A DNA stretch of 64,000 nt from Rhodopseudomonas palustris (GCF_034479375.1 NZ_CP140155.1:4440501-4504500), one strand, 5' to 3'; positions 32,630 to 42,713 are shown, counted from the stretch's first letter. Numbers and translations are program-made. Notes: a model not told the origin generated them from the letters alone.

Positions 32630-35600
32630 ACGGATTCCTTCTGATGTAACAACTCGGCGAGCAGGTCGGCGGCGTGGTTGGACCGCGGCGTCCACAGCCC
32701 GCGCCGGATCGCTTCGGCGAAGCGCCCGGCGGTGTCGCGCAGCGCTGCCGGATTGGCGTCGCGCATGAAGTCGCGCACCTGCTCGTCGTCGAGATAGGCG
32801 GCGAACAACAGATCGAAATGATGGCTGCCGACCGCGTCGGTCGAGGCGGCGAAGCCGAACAGATAGTCGACGGTGGCGGCGATTTCGGAGGCGCCCTTGT
32901 AGCCGTGGCGCATCACGCCTTTGATCCATTTCGGATTGGCGGCGCGGCCGCGCACCACGCGGCTGATCTCGTGGCTGAGCGTCCGCGGCAGCGGCGCCTC
33001 GGGGCGCGAGCTGTCGACATGGGCGATCTTCGGCGCCGCGCCGCTCAGCGTCTCGACGGTGGCGGCGAGGCCGCCGATGAACTGGTAGTAATCGTCGGAG
33101 TCGAGAATGTCGTGCTCGCGATTGTCCTGGGTCTGGGCCACGAGCTGCGTCGCCGTCAGCCGCGCCGCGAAGGCGTCGCGGGCCTCGCTGCCGTCCTGTC
33201 CGCTGCCATAGGCATAGCCGCCCCAGGCCAGATAGGCGCCGGCGAGATCGCCGCGGCTGTCCCAGCCGCCGTCGTCGATCAGAGCCTGCAGCCCCGCCCC
33301 ATAGGCGCCGGGCCTGGAGCCGAACACCCGATAGGCCGCCTGCTGCCGGGCGCGATCGGGCGCAACCCCGCTGCGCATCAGCTCATCGGCGCGGGCGCGG
33401 ACATGGGCTGCGATCGGATTGGCGTCGTCCGGCTCGTCGAGCGCCGCGATCGCCGCGATGGCGCTGGCGATCAGGTCCATCTGGGTCGGGAAGGCGTCGC
33501 GGAACAGGCCGGAGACGCGGAAGGTGACGTCGACGCGCGGGCGCTTGAGTTCCGACAGAGGCACGACCGCAAAGCCGGTGACGCGGCCGGTGGCGTCTTC
33601 CCAGGTCGGGCGGGCGCCGATCAGCGCCAGCGCCTGCGCGACGTCGTCGCCGCCGGTGCGCATGTTGGCGGTGCCCCACGCCGACAGCGCGATCGCGCGC
33701 GGCCATTCGCCTTCGCTCTGCCAATAGGACTCGACCAGCCGCTCGGCGGCGAGCGCGCCGATCCGCCACGCCGACGGCGTCGGCACCGCGCGGACATCGA
33801 CGGCGAAGAAGTTGCGCCCGGTCGGCAGTACATCGGGCCGCCCGCGCGTCGGCGCGCCGGACGGGCCGGGGCGGACGAAGCGGCCGCCGAGCCCGCGCAG
33901 CAGCGCATCGCGCTCGGCGTCGCCGCAGGCCTCGATCGCGGGACGCAGCGAGGATGCGATCCAGTCGAGCACCGGCTGTGCATGAAGCCATGCGTGCTCT
34001 TCACCCTCTCCCCCCGTGGGAGAGGGTGGCGCGGACAACGTCCGTGCCGGGTGAGGGGGCGCCGCGGAGACTGACGGAGAGTTTGTACCGAACGCGGCCG
34101 CCGCCCCCTCACCCGCCCTCGCTTCGCTCGGGCACCCTCTCCCACAAGGGGAGAGGGGAAGTGGGGCCGCCTGGTGCAGAGTCGACACAAATCGCAGCGC
34201 CAGCGCCTCGATGCGCTCGACGGTGTCGCCGGTGGTGCGCCAAAGGTTGTCGCCGAGATCGGCGAGGACCGCCGGGCGCGGGCCGGTGTAGTCCGAGGCC
34301 AGATCGCGCGTCAGCGGATCGAACACGCCGCCGCTCGCATCGGTCAGGCCGAGATCGCGCGCCAGCGCGCGGTGCAGCGAGGCGTCCTGCGGTTTGAGGT
34401 CGGAGCGTGGAAGCCGGGCGATTGACACGAGCAGTTCGTCGCGCTGCGCGGGCTGCGGGGTGCGGCCGAAGATGTGCAGGCCGTCGCGGATCTGCATCTC
34501 CTTGAGGTCGCACAGATGCGCGTCGATCGCGCGCAGCGCGTCCAGCGTCGGGGTCTGCCGATCGATCGCGACGTCGGCGTCGAGCCGCGTCGCGCGCGCC
34601 AGCGACAGGATGTCCTCGGCAATCACGTCGGCGCGCTTCGGATCGAGATCGGCGGCGAGCGCGTATTCGTCGACCAGCGCTTCGAGCCGCGCCATCTCGT
34701 CGTGCAGCTCGGCGCGGGTCATCGGTGGCGTCAGATGGTCGATGATCACCGCGGCGCTGCGGCGCTTGGCCTGGATGCCCTCGCCCGGATCGTTGACGAT
34801 GAACGGATACAGATGCGGCAGCGGGCCGAGCAGCGCGGCGGGGAAGCAGTCGCGCGACAGCCCGGCGCCCTTGCCGGGCAGCCATTCGAGATTGCCGTGC
34901 TTGCCGAGATGGATCGCCGCATGGGCGTCGAATTCGCGCCGCAGCCACAGATAGAACGCCAGATAATGATGCGGCGGCGGCAGATCCGGATCGTGGAAGC
35001 TGGATTTCGGATCGATGCCGTAGCCGCGCGCCGGCTGCACCCCGACCAGGATATTGCCGAAGCGATGCAGGCCGAGCCGGAAGCGGCCGTCGGCGAGGTG
35101 CGGATCGGCTTCGGGCCGGCCCCAGCGCATGGTCACGGCGTTGCGGACGGCATCCGGCAGCGTCGCGAAGGCGGCCTTGTAGTCGGCGATCGGCCAGGCC
35201 ACGCCGCCGATGCGTCGATCGCGCGCCGCCAATTCGTTGGTCGGGCCGCGCTGCAGGATCTGCATCAGTTCTGCGGTGTCGGCCGGCAGCGCGCCGGTGT
35301 CGTAGCCCTCGGCGCGCAGCGCGAACAACAGGTCGCACAGCGATTGCGGCGTATCGAGCCCGACGCCGTTGCCGAGCCGGCCGTCGCGATTCGGATAGTT
35401 GGCGAGCACGATGCCGATCCGGCGCTTGCGGATCGGCAGCCGGCGCAGCCGCACCCAGGCCTTGGCGAGATCGGCGGCGGCGTCGATGCGGTCGTCGAGC
35501 GGCTGATACACCGCCGGTGCGTCGCCGCCGTCATCGCCGCGCTGCTTGAACGCGACCGCGCCGGCGAAGATCCGGCCGTCGACCTCGGGCAACACCACAT

Positions 35601-36510
35601 GCATCGCCAGATCGCGCGGATTGAGGCCGCGGCTCGACTGCTGCCAGCTCTCGCGGCTGATTCCGGCCTGCGCGATCTGCAGGATCGGGCAATCCGCCGC
35701 CGCCAGGATGCCGGCATCGTCGGTGGCGGTCGCGGTCGCGAAGGCGGTGGCGTTGATGATGATGTCGGGCGGGGCGGCGGCGAGCGCGCTCTGCAGGAAC
35801 GCGATCGAGCGCGCATCCTTCAGGCTGGTGACATACAGACAGGCGACGTCGAGGCCGCGCGCATCCAGCGCCGCGCGCAGCGCCTCGATCGCGGCGGTGT
35901 CGCCGGCGGCGGCGAGCGCGCGATAGAAGATCACCAGCGCGCGGCTGCGCTGCGAGCGCTGCGGTTCGGTCGGCCAGAAGCCGGCGGCGGGCATCGGCCG
36001 CGGCGGCGGCGGCGGGTCGTCGCGCAGGATCATCCAGGCGGCGTAGCGCAGCGCGAGCTGCAGATTGTCGACGCCGCCCTCGGTGCAATAGCGCCACAGC
36101 GCATGCGCGTCGTCGGCGTCGACATTGCCGCGCGCCGCGAGCTCGGCGTTCCACTGCATCTCGCCGGGGAGGCAGGCGAACAGCGCGCCGCGCGCAAAGG
36201 CGTCACGGCGCAGGCTGTCGACGCCGTGCGGCCAATAGGCTTCGCCGCCGAGCATGCGCAGGATCACGATCTTCGCTTGCGGCAGCGTGCGCTCGACATA
36301 GAGATCGACCGAGGCGGGATGGCCGAGCGCCAGCAGATTGGTCAGCCGCAGGCTCGGGAAGTCGCCCGGCAGCGTCGCCCGCGCCGCGGCGAACGCGGAC
36401 AGGTCGGTGTCCGCCGCCGACAGCACCACGATCTCGGCCGGCGCCTGCCCCAGATCGCGCGCGACGTCGCCGTCGTCGATGCCGGCGCTGGCGTCGAGCT
36501 TCAGGTGCAT
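32626..36510 (-). CDS. cobN: Aerobic cobaltochelatase large subunit
   Basis: 1294 residues. CobN, with CobS and CobT chelatase subunits encoded elsewhere, inserts Co2+ into hydrogenobyrinic a,c-diamide using ATP, which marks the oxygen-dependent B12 route. It belongs to the CobN/BchH family: ANYPNRDGRLGNGVGLDTPQ, HLGKHGNLEWLPGKG, WGTANMRTGGDDVAQALALIG and MRHGYKGASEIAATVDYLFG are landmarks. ATG 36510 has GAGG 8 nt upstream; GTG 36519 is too close to it. Oddity: about 55 codons near 33990-34165 are an inserted palindromic repeat that keeps the frame, giving a Pro/Ser/Gly-rich insert. Confidence 0.95.
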   Translation of the reverse strand: MHLKLDASAGIDDGDVARDLGQAPAEIVVLSAADTDLSAFAAARATLPGDFPSLRLTNLLALGHPASVDLYVERTLPQAKIVILRMLGGEAYWPHGVDSLRRDAFARGALFACLPGEMQWNAELAARGNVDADDAHALWRYCTEGGVDNLQLALRYAAWMILRDDPPPPPRPMPAAGFWPTEPQRSQRSRALVIFYRALAAAGDTAAIEALRAALDARGLDVACLYVTSLKDARSIAFLQSALAAAPPDIIINATAFATATATDDAGILAAADCPILQIAQAGISRESWQQSSRGLNPRDLAMHVVLPEVDGRIFAGAVAFKQRGDDGGDAPAVYQPLDDRIDAAADLAKAWVRLRRLPIRKRRIGIVLANYPNRDGRLGNGVGLDTPQSLCDLLFALRAEGYDTGALPADTAELMQILQRGPTNELAARDRRIGGVAWPIADYKAAFATLPDAVRNAVTMRWGRPEADPHLADGRFRLGLHRFGNILVGVQPARGYGIDPKSSFHDPDLPPPHHYLAFYLWLRREFDAHAAIHLGKHGNLEWLPGKGAGLSRDCFPAALLGPLPHLYPFIVNDPGEGIQAKRRSAAVIIDHLTPPMTRAELHDEMARLEALVDEYALAADLDPKRADVIAEDILSLARATRLDADVAIDRQTPTLDALRAIDAHLCDLKEMQIRDGLHIFGRTPQPAQRDELLVSIARLPRSDLKPQDASLHRALARDLGLTDASGGVFDPLTRDLASDYTGPRPAVLADLGDNLWRTTGDTVERIEALALRFVSTLHQAAPLPLSPCGRGCPSEARAGEGAAAAFGTNSPSVSAAPPHPARTLSAPPSPTGGEGEEHAWLHAQPVLDWIASSLRPAIEACGDAERDALLRGLGGRFVRPGPSGAPTRGRPDVLPTGRNFFAVDVRAVPTPSAWRIGALAAERLVESYWQSEGEWPRAIALSAWGTANMRTGGDDVAQALALIGARPTWEDATGRVTGFAVVPLSELKRPRVDVTFRVSGLFRDAFPTQMDLIASAIAAIAALDEPDDANPIAAHVRARADELMRSGVAPDRARQQAAYRVFGSRPGAYGAGLQALIDDGGWDSRGDLAGAYLAWGGYAYGSGQDGSEARDAFAARLTATQLVAQTQDNREHDILDSDDYYQFIGGLAATVETLSGAAPKIAHVDSSRPEAPLPRTLSHEISRVVRGRAANPKWIKGVMRHGYKGASEIAATVDYLFGFAASTDAVGSHHFDLLFAAYLDDEQVRDFMRDANPAALRDTAGRFAEAIRRGLWTPRSNHAADLLAELLHQKESV
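34006..34166. repeat. Family B palindromic repeat inserted in frame within cobN
   Basis: CACCCTCTCCCCCCGTGGGA at 34006-34025 and the inverse GCACCCTCTCCCACAAGGGG near 34131-34150 bracket GTGCCGGGTGAGGGGGCGCC and CCCCCTCACCCGCCC. In the CobN frame it reads LPLSPCGRGCPSEARAGEG ... TLSAPPSPTGGEGEE with no stop codon. The reading frame continues on both sides. Confidence 0.85.
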
Positions 36511-36578
36511 GGGGTGCACCTCATCGCATCAACCCATCGCACCGCCATCCTGATGTGCGCACCGGCTGCACTCACTCT

Positions 36579-36668
36579 CGTCATGCCCGGGCTTGTCCCG
36601 GGCATCCACGTCCTCGGGCGGTCGCCGCGAAAAGACCGTGGATGGCCGGGACAAGCCCGGCCATGACG
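36579..36668. repeat. Palindromic repeat, family A
   Basis: CGTCATGCCCGGGCTTGTCC and the inverse GGACAAGCCCGGCCATGACG form a long hairpin, with inner CATCCACG/CGTGGATG arms. It occupies the cobW-cobN gap inside the operon. Confidence 0.85.
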
Positions 36669-36692
36669 GGTGAATGGGTCGGTCACGTCCAA

Positions 36693-37700
<1,008 letters not shown>

Positions 37701-37702
37701 GA

Positions 37703-38227
37703 TCAGTTCTCCTGCTTCAGCCACAGCGGCAGGCCGGCTGCGACGAACACGACATGGGGGACGGCGGCGGCGATGGTCTGGTTGAGCCGGCCCTGGGCAT
37801 CGCGGAAGGCGCGGCCGAGCGGCGTTTCGGGCACGAGACCAAGGCCGACCTCGTTGGACACCAGCACGATCGGCGCTGCGGCGACGCCGAGAAAACGCGT
37901 CAGCCGCTTGGCCTCGACCGCGGGATCGCGGCCGGCTTCCATCAGGTTGAACAGCCACAGCGTCAGGCAATCGACCAGCACGGCGCGGCCGCGGCCGGCC
38001 TCGCGGGTCAGCGCATCGACCAGCGCCAGCGGCTCCTCGATCGTGGTCCAGCCGTCACCGCGGCGGGAGCGATGATGCGCGATCCGGTCGGTCATCTCGT
38101 CGTCGCTGCGGGTCGCGGTGGCGAGATAGATTTTGGTCAGGCCGCTGCCGGCGACGAGCTTCTCGCCGAACACCGATTTGCCGGAGCGCGCGCCGCCGAG
38201 CACCAACGTGGAGACGAGCGCGGTCAT
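37703..38227 (-). CDS. cobP: Adenosylcobinamide kinase / guanylyltransferase
   Basis: 174 residues (also called CobU). It phosphorylates adenosylcobinamide and transfers GMP to give adenosylcobinamide-GDP. The nucleotide-binding loop is [11 protein letters not shown], followed by [33 protein letters not shown] and [23 protein letters not shown] 38227 overlaps the DUF1636 stop (ATGA). Confidence 0.96.
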   Translation of the reverse strand: MTALVSTLVLGGARSGKSVFGEKLVAGSGLTKIYLATATRSDDEMTDRIAHHRSRRGDGWTTIEEPLALVDALTREAGRGRAVLVDCLTLWLFNLMEAGRDPAVEAKRLTRFLGVAAAPIVLVSNEVGLGLVPETPLGRAFRDAQGRLNQTIAAAVPHVVFVAAGLPLWLKQEN

Positions 38228-38673
38228 GACGGGCTGCGCCCGTCGTCCGGCGACCAGCGCAACGGCGGCAGCCGCGCCACCATGCCCTTGCGCAGCACCT
38301 CGGCGCGCTGCCGCCACGGCACCAGGCCGTAAGCGTTGTCCCGATAGGCGGCGGCGAAGGCGGCGATCGCTGCGGCGCCGGTGTCGGGCAAAAGATCGCC
38401 GAACAGGAAGCTGTAGCCGTCGGCGCTCGACACCGCGACGGTGGCCGGGCGTTTGCAGACGCCGAGGCATTGCACCGGGCGCACCTGCAGATCGTCGGCG
38501 CCGCCGAGCGCGGCCCTGATCGCGTCGAGCAGCGGCGCGCCGGCGTTGCCGCCGTCGGAAGCCTTGCAACTGGTGCAGACGCTGATCATCACCGGATCGC
38601 TCGGACGCGCCGATATTTCGGTCGGTTCAACGCCTTGCGCGGTGGTCGGATGGTCGTCCGGGCTGAGATTCAT
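38224..38673 (-). CDS. DUF1636 metal-binding protein of the B12 operon
   Basis: 149 residues. After a polar N-terminus of about 28 residues comes a compact domain with four conserved cysteines, C33/C36 ([12 protein letters not shown]) and C69/C73 ([13 protein letters not shown]), arranged like a thioredoxin-fold [2Fe-2S] ferredoxin. It matches DUF1636, which is often found beside cobW/cobN. First gene behind the second B12 riboswitch. A role in electron transfer (for example corrin cobalt reduction before CobO) or cobalt handling is inferred from position, not known. ATG 38673 is chosen; longer starts run into the riboswitch leader. Confidence 0.85.
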   Translation of the reverse strand: MNLSPDDHPTTAQGVEPTEISARPSDPVMISVCTSCKASDGGNAGAPLLDAIRAALGGADDLQVRPVQCLGVCKRPATVAVSSADGYSFLFGDLLPDTGAAAIAAFAAAYRDNAYGLVPWRQRAEVLRKGMVARLPPLRWSPDDGRSPS

Positions 38674-38811
38674 GCCCTCGCTCTCGGCGGCGCCGTCTGG
38701 ATCGGCGCCTTGCGGCTTCGAGCTTTGCCGGATCGCGCGCGGTGACGAATTCGCCACCGCCCTGCTTTCCGTCCGGTGCACCCCGCCCCGACGCCGCCAA
38801 AGCACAATTCG

Positions 38812-39000
38812 CGATGGCAGGTCTCCTGGCTCGCGAGTCGGTGCCCTTGTCGCCGCCTTCCCAGGAGTCCAGCAGGACATCCCAGTGGCCGAGGCGCGGG
38901 CTCGTCGCTTACAGTTGCGGGGGCAGCACCGGGATGGAGATCGCTCGAACCGAGTTCACTCGCACCGGATTCCCTTTTCACCCTCCTTGCGGAAGGACCA
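38812..39000 (-). promoter_or_regulatory. Cobalamin riboswitch upstream of DUF1636-cobP-cobW-cobN-cobO-cobQ
   Basis: Read on the minus strand: GGTGAAAAGGGAATCCGGTG (38982-38963), CCCCGCAACTGTAAGC near 38920-38905, and the B12 box GAGCCAGGAGACCTGCCA (38832-38815). A leading CCTTCC-GCAA-GGAGG stem starts it. The leader runs about 140 nt further to the DUF1636 start. Confidence 0.93.
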
Positions 39001-39107
39001 TCGCCGGCCACGCTAGCTGCGGTATCCGGCTCGGTCAACCACGCGAAGGTGGAGTTGACGGGCGCGCCCGGGACGAGTCAGTTGCCCGCCTTCATCAGCA
39101 GGGGACC

Positions 39108-40166
39108 ATGATGCGGACCGACACTCTCATTGCCTGGCAGAAGCCGCCGATCGCGCCGGTGGATCCTGCGCTGTATGCCGCGTTGCGCGCGCGGGTCGAC
39201 GGCAAGGCCAAGCCGCCGGGTTCGCTCGGCCGGATCGAGCATCTGGCGGTCGAACTCGCCGCGATGCGGCATCCGGCGGAGCCGCGCGGCGACAATGCGG
39301 TGCTGATGGTGTTCGCCGGCGATCACGGGCTGACCGCAGAGGGCGTGTCGCAATATCCGTCGGCGGTGACGGTGGCGATGGTGATGACCTATCTGGCCGG
39401 CAAGGCCTGCGCCAATGCGTTCGCCGCCGCGACCCATGTCGACGTCCGGGTGATCGACGCCGGCGTCGCCGCCGAACTGCCGGATCATCCCGATCTGATC
39501 GACGCCAAGGTGCGGATGGGCACCGGCAATGCCGCGCGCGAGCCGGCGATGACGATCGCACAGGCGGCGCTCGCGCTGGCCCGCGGCAGCGAACTGGCGA
39601 TCGCCGAGATCAAGGCCGGCGCCGACATCATCGCGCTCGGCGAAATGGGCATCGGCAACACCGCGTCGTCGTCGCTGCTGCTGCATCGGCTGGCGCCGGC
39701 GCCGCTCGACCATTGCATCGGCATCGGCGCCGGGCAGGACGCGCCCGGCATGGCGAAGAAGCGCGCCGCGATCGAGATGGCCGCCGAGCGCAGCCCCGCC
39801 ACCGAGCCGTTCGAGGTGCTGTGCGAATTCGGTGGGCTGGAGATCGCGATGATGGCGGGCGCGGTGCTCGGCGCGGCGTCGCAGCGCCGCCCGGTGATCG
39901 TCGACGGTTTCATCGCCACCGTCGCGGCGCTGCTCGCGGTCCGGCTCGCGCCGGAAGCGCGCGGCTATTGCGTGTTCGCGCACCGCTCCGCCGAGCGCGG
40001 CCACGACATCGCGCTCGACGCGCTGCAGGCGAGCCCGCTGCTCGACCTCGAACTGCGGCTTGGCGAGGGCACCGGGGCTATTCTCGCGGTGCCGCTGCTC
40101 CGTGCCGCGGCGCGGCTGATGACCGACGTCGCCGATCTCAGCGACGTGCTGGCGGGCAAGTTGTGA
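39108..40166 (+). CDS. cobT: Nicotinate-nucleotide:dimethylbenzimidazole phosphoribosyltransferase
   Basis: 352 residues. Makes alpha-ribazole phosphate, the lower-ligand part of B12. Landmarks: AKPPGSLGRIEHLAVELA, VFAGDHGLTAEGVSQYPSAV, LGEMGIGNTASSSLL, PVIVDGFIATVAALLA and LRLGEGTGAILAVPLL with catalytic Glu about 320. ATG 39108 follows AGCAGGGG; ATG 39111 is the alternative. Divergent from the DUF1636 operon; its promoter shares the 38674-39107 gap. Confidence 0.96.
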   Translation: MMRTDTLIAWQKPPIAPVDPALYAALRARVDGKAKPPGSLGRIEHLAVELAAMRHPAEPRGDNAVLMVFAGDHGLTAEGVSQYPSAVTVAMVMTYLAGKACANAFAAATHVDVRVIDAGVAAELPDHPDLIDAKVRMGTGNAAREPAMTIAQAALALARGSELAIAEIKAGADIIALGEMGIGNTASSSLLLHRLAPAPLDHCIGIGAGQDAPGMAKKRAAIEMAAERSPATEPFEVLCEFGGLEIAMMAGAVLGAASQRRPVIVDGFIATVAALLAVRLAPEARGYCVFAHRSAERGHDIALDALQASPLLDLELRLGEGTGAILAVPLLRAAARLMTDVADLSDVLAGKL

Positions 40167-40864
40167 GCGCGCGCGACCACGAGGTGAACGAGATGATCGA
40201 TCTGCAGGACGTCGCCGCCGCCAACGCGCGGCCGCCCGAATTCGACGCCGCGTTTCGCGACAAGTTCGCCGAGCTGGTCGCGTGGCGGCGTGACGTCCGG
40301 CGGTTCCGCCGCGATCCGGTGGCGCCGGAGCTGATTCATCAGCTGCTCGATCTCGCCCAGCTCGCGCCGTCGGTCGGCAACAGCCAGCCGTGGCGGTTCG
40401 TCAGCGTCGACAGCGCGGCGATGCGGGAAAAAGTGCGTAGCAACTTCCTGCGCTGCAACGAGGTCGCCGGCAACGTCTATGACGGCGAGCGCGCCGCGCT
40501 TTATGCGCGGCTGAAACTCGAAGGCATCGACGTCGCGCCGCGGCAATTCGCGCTGTTCTGCGACCGCGCCACCGCGCAGGGCCAGGGCGTCGGCCGCCAG
40601 ACCATGCCGGAGGCGCTGGACTACTCCGTCGTGGCGATGATCGAGACGTTCTGGCTGGCGGCGCGCAGCCACGGCCTCGGCGTCGGCTGGGTGTCGATCC
40701 TCGATCCGGAACAGATCACCCGCGATCTCGACGTGCCGGCGGAGTGGAAGTTCATCGCCTATCTCTGCGTCGGCTGGCCGGTCGAGGAACACGTCGATCC
40801 GGAGCTGGTACGGGTCGCCTGGCAGGACCGCACCCGCGCCGGGCGCGACGTGCTGTCGCGCTGA
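40163..40864 (+). CDS. bluB: 5,6-dimethylbenzimidazole synthase
   Basis: 233 residues from GTG 40163, taken because it overlaps the cobT stop as GTGA; ATG 40193 is possible. BluB uses reduced flavin and O2 to break FMNH2 into 5,6-dimethylbenzimidazole. It has the nitroreductase-like fold: WRRDVRRFRRDPVAPELI, LAQLAPSVGNSQPWRFV and SHGLGVGWVSILDPEQI are the BluB blocks. It supplies the base used by CobT. O2 dependence fits the aerobic pathway implied by CobN. Confidence 0.95.
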   Translation: MSARDHEVNEMIDLQDVAAANARPPEFDAAFRDKFAELVAWRRDVRRFRRDPVAPELIHQLLDLAQLAPSVGNSQPWRFVSVDSAAMREKVRSNFLRCNEVAGNVYDGERAALYARLKLEGIDVAPRQFALFCDRATAQGQGVGRQTMPEALDYSVVAMIETFWLAARSHGLGVGWVSILDPEQITRDLDVPAEWKFIAYLCVGWPVEEHVDPELVRVAWQDRTRAGRDVLSR

Positions 40865-41017
40865 ACGTCGTTGTGTCCGCAGGCGTACCAGACTGCGCGA
40901 TGCGTAGTTCGATGTTTGCCGTGTATTAAGCAAAGCGGCGCAGGGCGCGCCGCAATTGCAAGATTTTGTCACAATCTGTCTCGATAGTCCGTCCCGTTCC
41001 GACAGGAGGACCGGATC

Positions 41018-41263
41018 ATGACGACATCACGGATCAAGTTGATCGGCATGGCGACGATCGCCGCGGCGACGCTGTTCGCCGCGCCCGCGCTGGCCAACAA
41101 TCAGGCACATCAGGGCGGCCTCGGCGAGGCCCCATCGAATGGCTGCAGCTCCTACATGAAAGCGTCCGACGGCAGTTGGACCAAGATCCCGTGCACGGAA
41201 GCGGGCGCAAGCGCCGCTGCCTCGCGCCGCACCGGCACCCGGACATCGGAAACATCCAACTGA
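41018..41263 (+). CDS. Small secreted protein of unknown function
   Basis: 81 residues, preceded by ACAGGAGGA with good spacing. Signal peptide MATIAAATLFAAPALA is cleaved before NN (residue 27). The mature part of about 55 residues has two cysteines (C43, C59) around SSYMKASDGSWTKIP that could form a disulfide, and a Ser/Thr/Arg-rich tail. Small proteins of this type are common in Bradyrhizobiaceae; no function known. Convergent with the next gene. Confidence 0.75.
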   Translation: MTTSRIKLIGMATIAAATLFAAPALANNQAHQGGLGEAPSNGCSSYMKASDGSWTKIPCTEAGASAAASRRTGTRTSETSN

Positions 41264-41270
41264 TCCGATC

Positions 41271-41297
41271 GTCGCGCCGCTGTCACGGCGGCGCGAC
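41271..41297. terminator. Perfect hairpin between convergent genes
   Basis: GTCGCGCCGC at 41271-41280 and GCGGCGCGAC at 41288-41297 are exact complements with a 7 nt loop. It lies between two converging stops and could serve both genes. No T-run. Confidence 0.6.
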
Positions 41298-41318
41298 GCG
41301 GACATCGTCGGGCGCTGA

Positions 41319-41897
41319 TCAGTCCGGCTTCGCGGCCGGCTGGTCTGCGCGCTTCGGCGTCGGCCGGATCAGCAGCGGGAAGCCGGAAAAGAACGTATCG
41401 GAATCGATCAGCTCCGGGATGCCGAGAAGCTGCGACAGCGTGCGCGGGCCGCTCTTCGTTCCGGTGGAGGTGCCGTTGCGCGTCGACGTGGCGGGCTTGG
41501 GCGTCTCCGACCGGTCCGGCGCAGCGGTGTCGGTCTCGCGCCTCGCTGTCGCCCGGCCGGCGGGCTGAGCCGATGACCCGGATTGAGACGAAGGCGGCTG
41601 CGGTGGTTTCGGCGCCACTACGATCCCAGCGGGCTGCGGCGCAGTCACCGGCGCAGTCGCCCGCGCCGCAGTCGCACGCGCCGCCGTCGACGGCGCACCT
41701 GCACCATTGGCATGACGATCGAGGATCTGTTCGGCCCGCACCGCGGTACCGAACGGCGGCTCGATCCGCAGCGTCGTCTTGCCGCGTCCATCCGGTCCGG
41801 AAGCCAACTCGGCGGTGTCGAAGCCTTGCGATCTGAGCTCGTCGAGCGCCGCATTGGCGCGGCCGGGATTGTCGAATACGCGGGTGATCTGCACCAT
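41319..41897 (-). CDS. Hypothetical protein with a GS17M-like N-terminal domain
   Basis: 192 residues from ATG 41897, preceded by GAGG. The N-terminal 65 residues (VFDNPGRANAALDELRSQGF ... PPFGTAVRAEQILDRH) resemble the general-stress-protein 17M-like fold. The middle is a low-complexity Ala/Thr/Pro linker (STAARATAARATAPVTAPQ), and the C-terminus (TLSQLLGIPELIDSDTFFSG) may be a short binding segment. Cytoplasmic, no partner evident. Family assignment is tentative. Confidence 0.6.
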   Translation of the reverse strand: MVQITRVFDNPGRANAALDELRSQGFDTAELASGPDGRGKTTLRIEPPFGTAVRAEQILDRHANGAGAPSTAARATAARATAPVTAPQPAGIVVAPKPPQPPSSQSGSSAQPAGRATARRETDTAAPDRSETPKPATSTRNGTSTGTKSGPRTLSQLLGIPELIDSDTFFSGFPLLIRPTPKRADQPAAKPD

Positions 41898-42002
41898 CTT
41901 CACTACCTCGGATCGGTGATCGTTCGGCGGGAAGAACAACGCGCAAGGCAGGTTCGTTCCGCGGCGGGGGTGCGTAGCAGCGCCGCGGCGCAAGCAAGAC
42001 GG

Positions 42003-42626
42003 TTACAGCACGTCCGGAACTCGGCTGTTCGACCCGGCCCATGCTGCGGTGTGCCGGCACATCCAGCCGATGGTCTCGATGATTTCGGTGTGTGTTGCCA
42101 CGACGTCGTGATGGAGGATCGGTTCATGATGAGCGATCCGATTGCGGAATCGCCGCAGCGCGTTCAGTCGAGAATGAACTGTCTTTCGTGGCTTTCCACC
42201 GCCGACAAGGAAGGCCTTGTAGAGACAGGTTCGCCAAAGCGTAGCGTCGTAATGTGGACCAAGAAGCCCTACCCAAAACGAGAATTTCAATTCGGCGATC
42301 ACTCTGCCCTGGAGCATTTCTCGCCGACTGCGCCGGAGTTCCTGGATAGCCTCGGAGATCATCCGCCGCGAATGGTCATTCAGCGGAACCGATGGGTCGC
42401 CAAACCAGGTGTCCCCATAGCGCAGTGACAGTTCACGGGTGAGGCAATTGCGCAGGCAAATTTCGAGGGACTGGAGCGGTGTATAGAACGCCTCGGATAG
42501 CCGAGTATTCTTCTCGTATAACGCAATCGCGGCGTCCAAATCTTGGTTGGCCGCTTCTAAATACTTCCTCAGCCGCTCCCGCGTCAGCGTTCTTTCCAGA
42601 GCCGCGTTGATTGCAACTGTTCGCAA
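42003..42626 (-). CDS. Abi-like protein with HEPN RNase motif
   Basis: About 207 residues, matching the Abi_2/AbiD-F type family. The C-terminal motif R161-N-R-I-A-H166-H (FRNRIAHHEPI) is the HEPN RX4-6H active-site pattern of RNA-cutting toxins, and the helical N-terminus (LQSLEICLRNCLTRELSLRY) fits. Abortive-infection proteins of this family stop phage growth by cutting RNA. No ATG fits; TTG 42626 (MRTVAIN...) is the best start, without a clear Shine-Dalgarno, so expression or start is uncertain. GC is visibly lower than that of its neighbours, a sign of transfer. No antitoxin gene lies beside it. Confidence 0.78.
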   Translation of the reverse strand: MRTVAINAALERTLTRERLRKYLEAANQDLDAAIALYEKNTRLSEAFYTPLQSLEICLRNCLTRELSLRYGDTWFGDPSVPLNDHSRRMISEAIQELRRSRREMLQGRVIAELKFSFWVGLLGPHYDATLWRTCLYKAFLVGGGKPRKTVHSRLNALRRFRNRIAHHEPILHHDVVATHTEIIETIGWMCRHTAAWAGSNSRVPDVL

Positions 42627-42675
42627 GATAATTCACTTGTCGTCGAAATGATCGTTGCTATATTCACGGCGTACA

Positions 42676-42713
42676 CCCCGGGTCGGCCTCTGTCGCAAGA
42701 CATGCTCCCGGGG
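42676..42713. repeat. Inverted repeat between fmdB-like and abi-like genes
   Basis: CCCCGGG (42676-42682) and CCCGGGG (42707-42713) enclose 24 nt. It could end the fmdB transcript or mark the edge of the abi-bearing insertion. Confidence 0.4.

Noticed and set aside
40935..40965. Possible terminator after bluB
   Set aside because: GCGGCG / CGCCGC arms are only 6 bp and the downstream AT stretch is interrupted; too weak to list.
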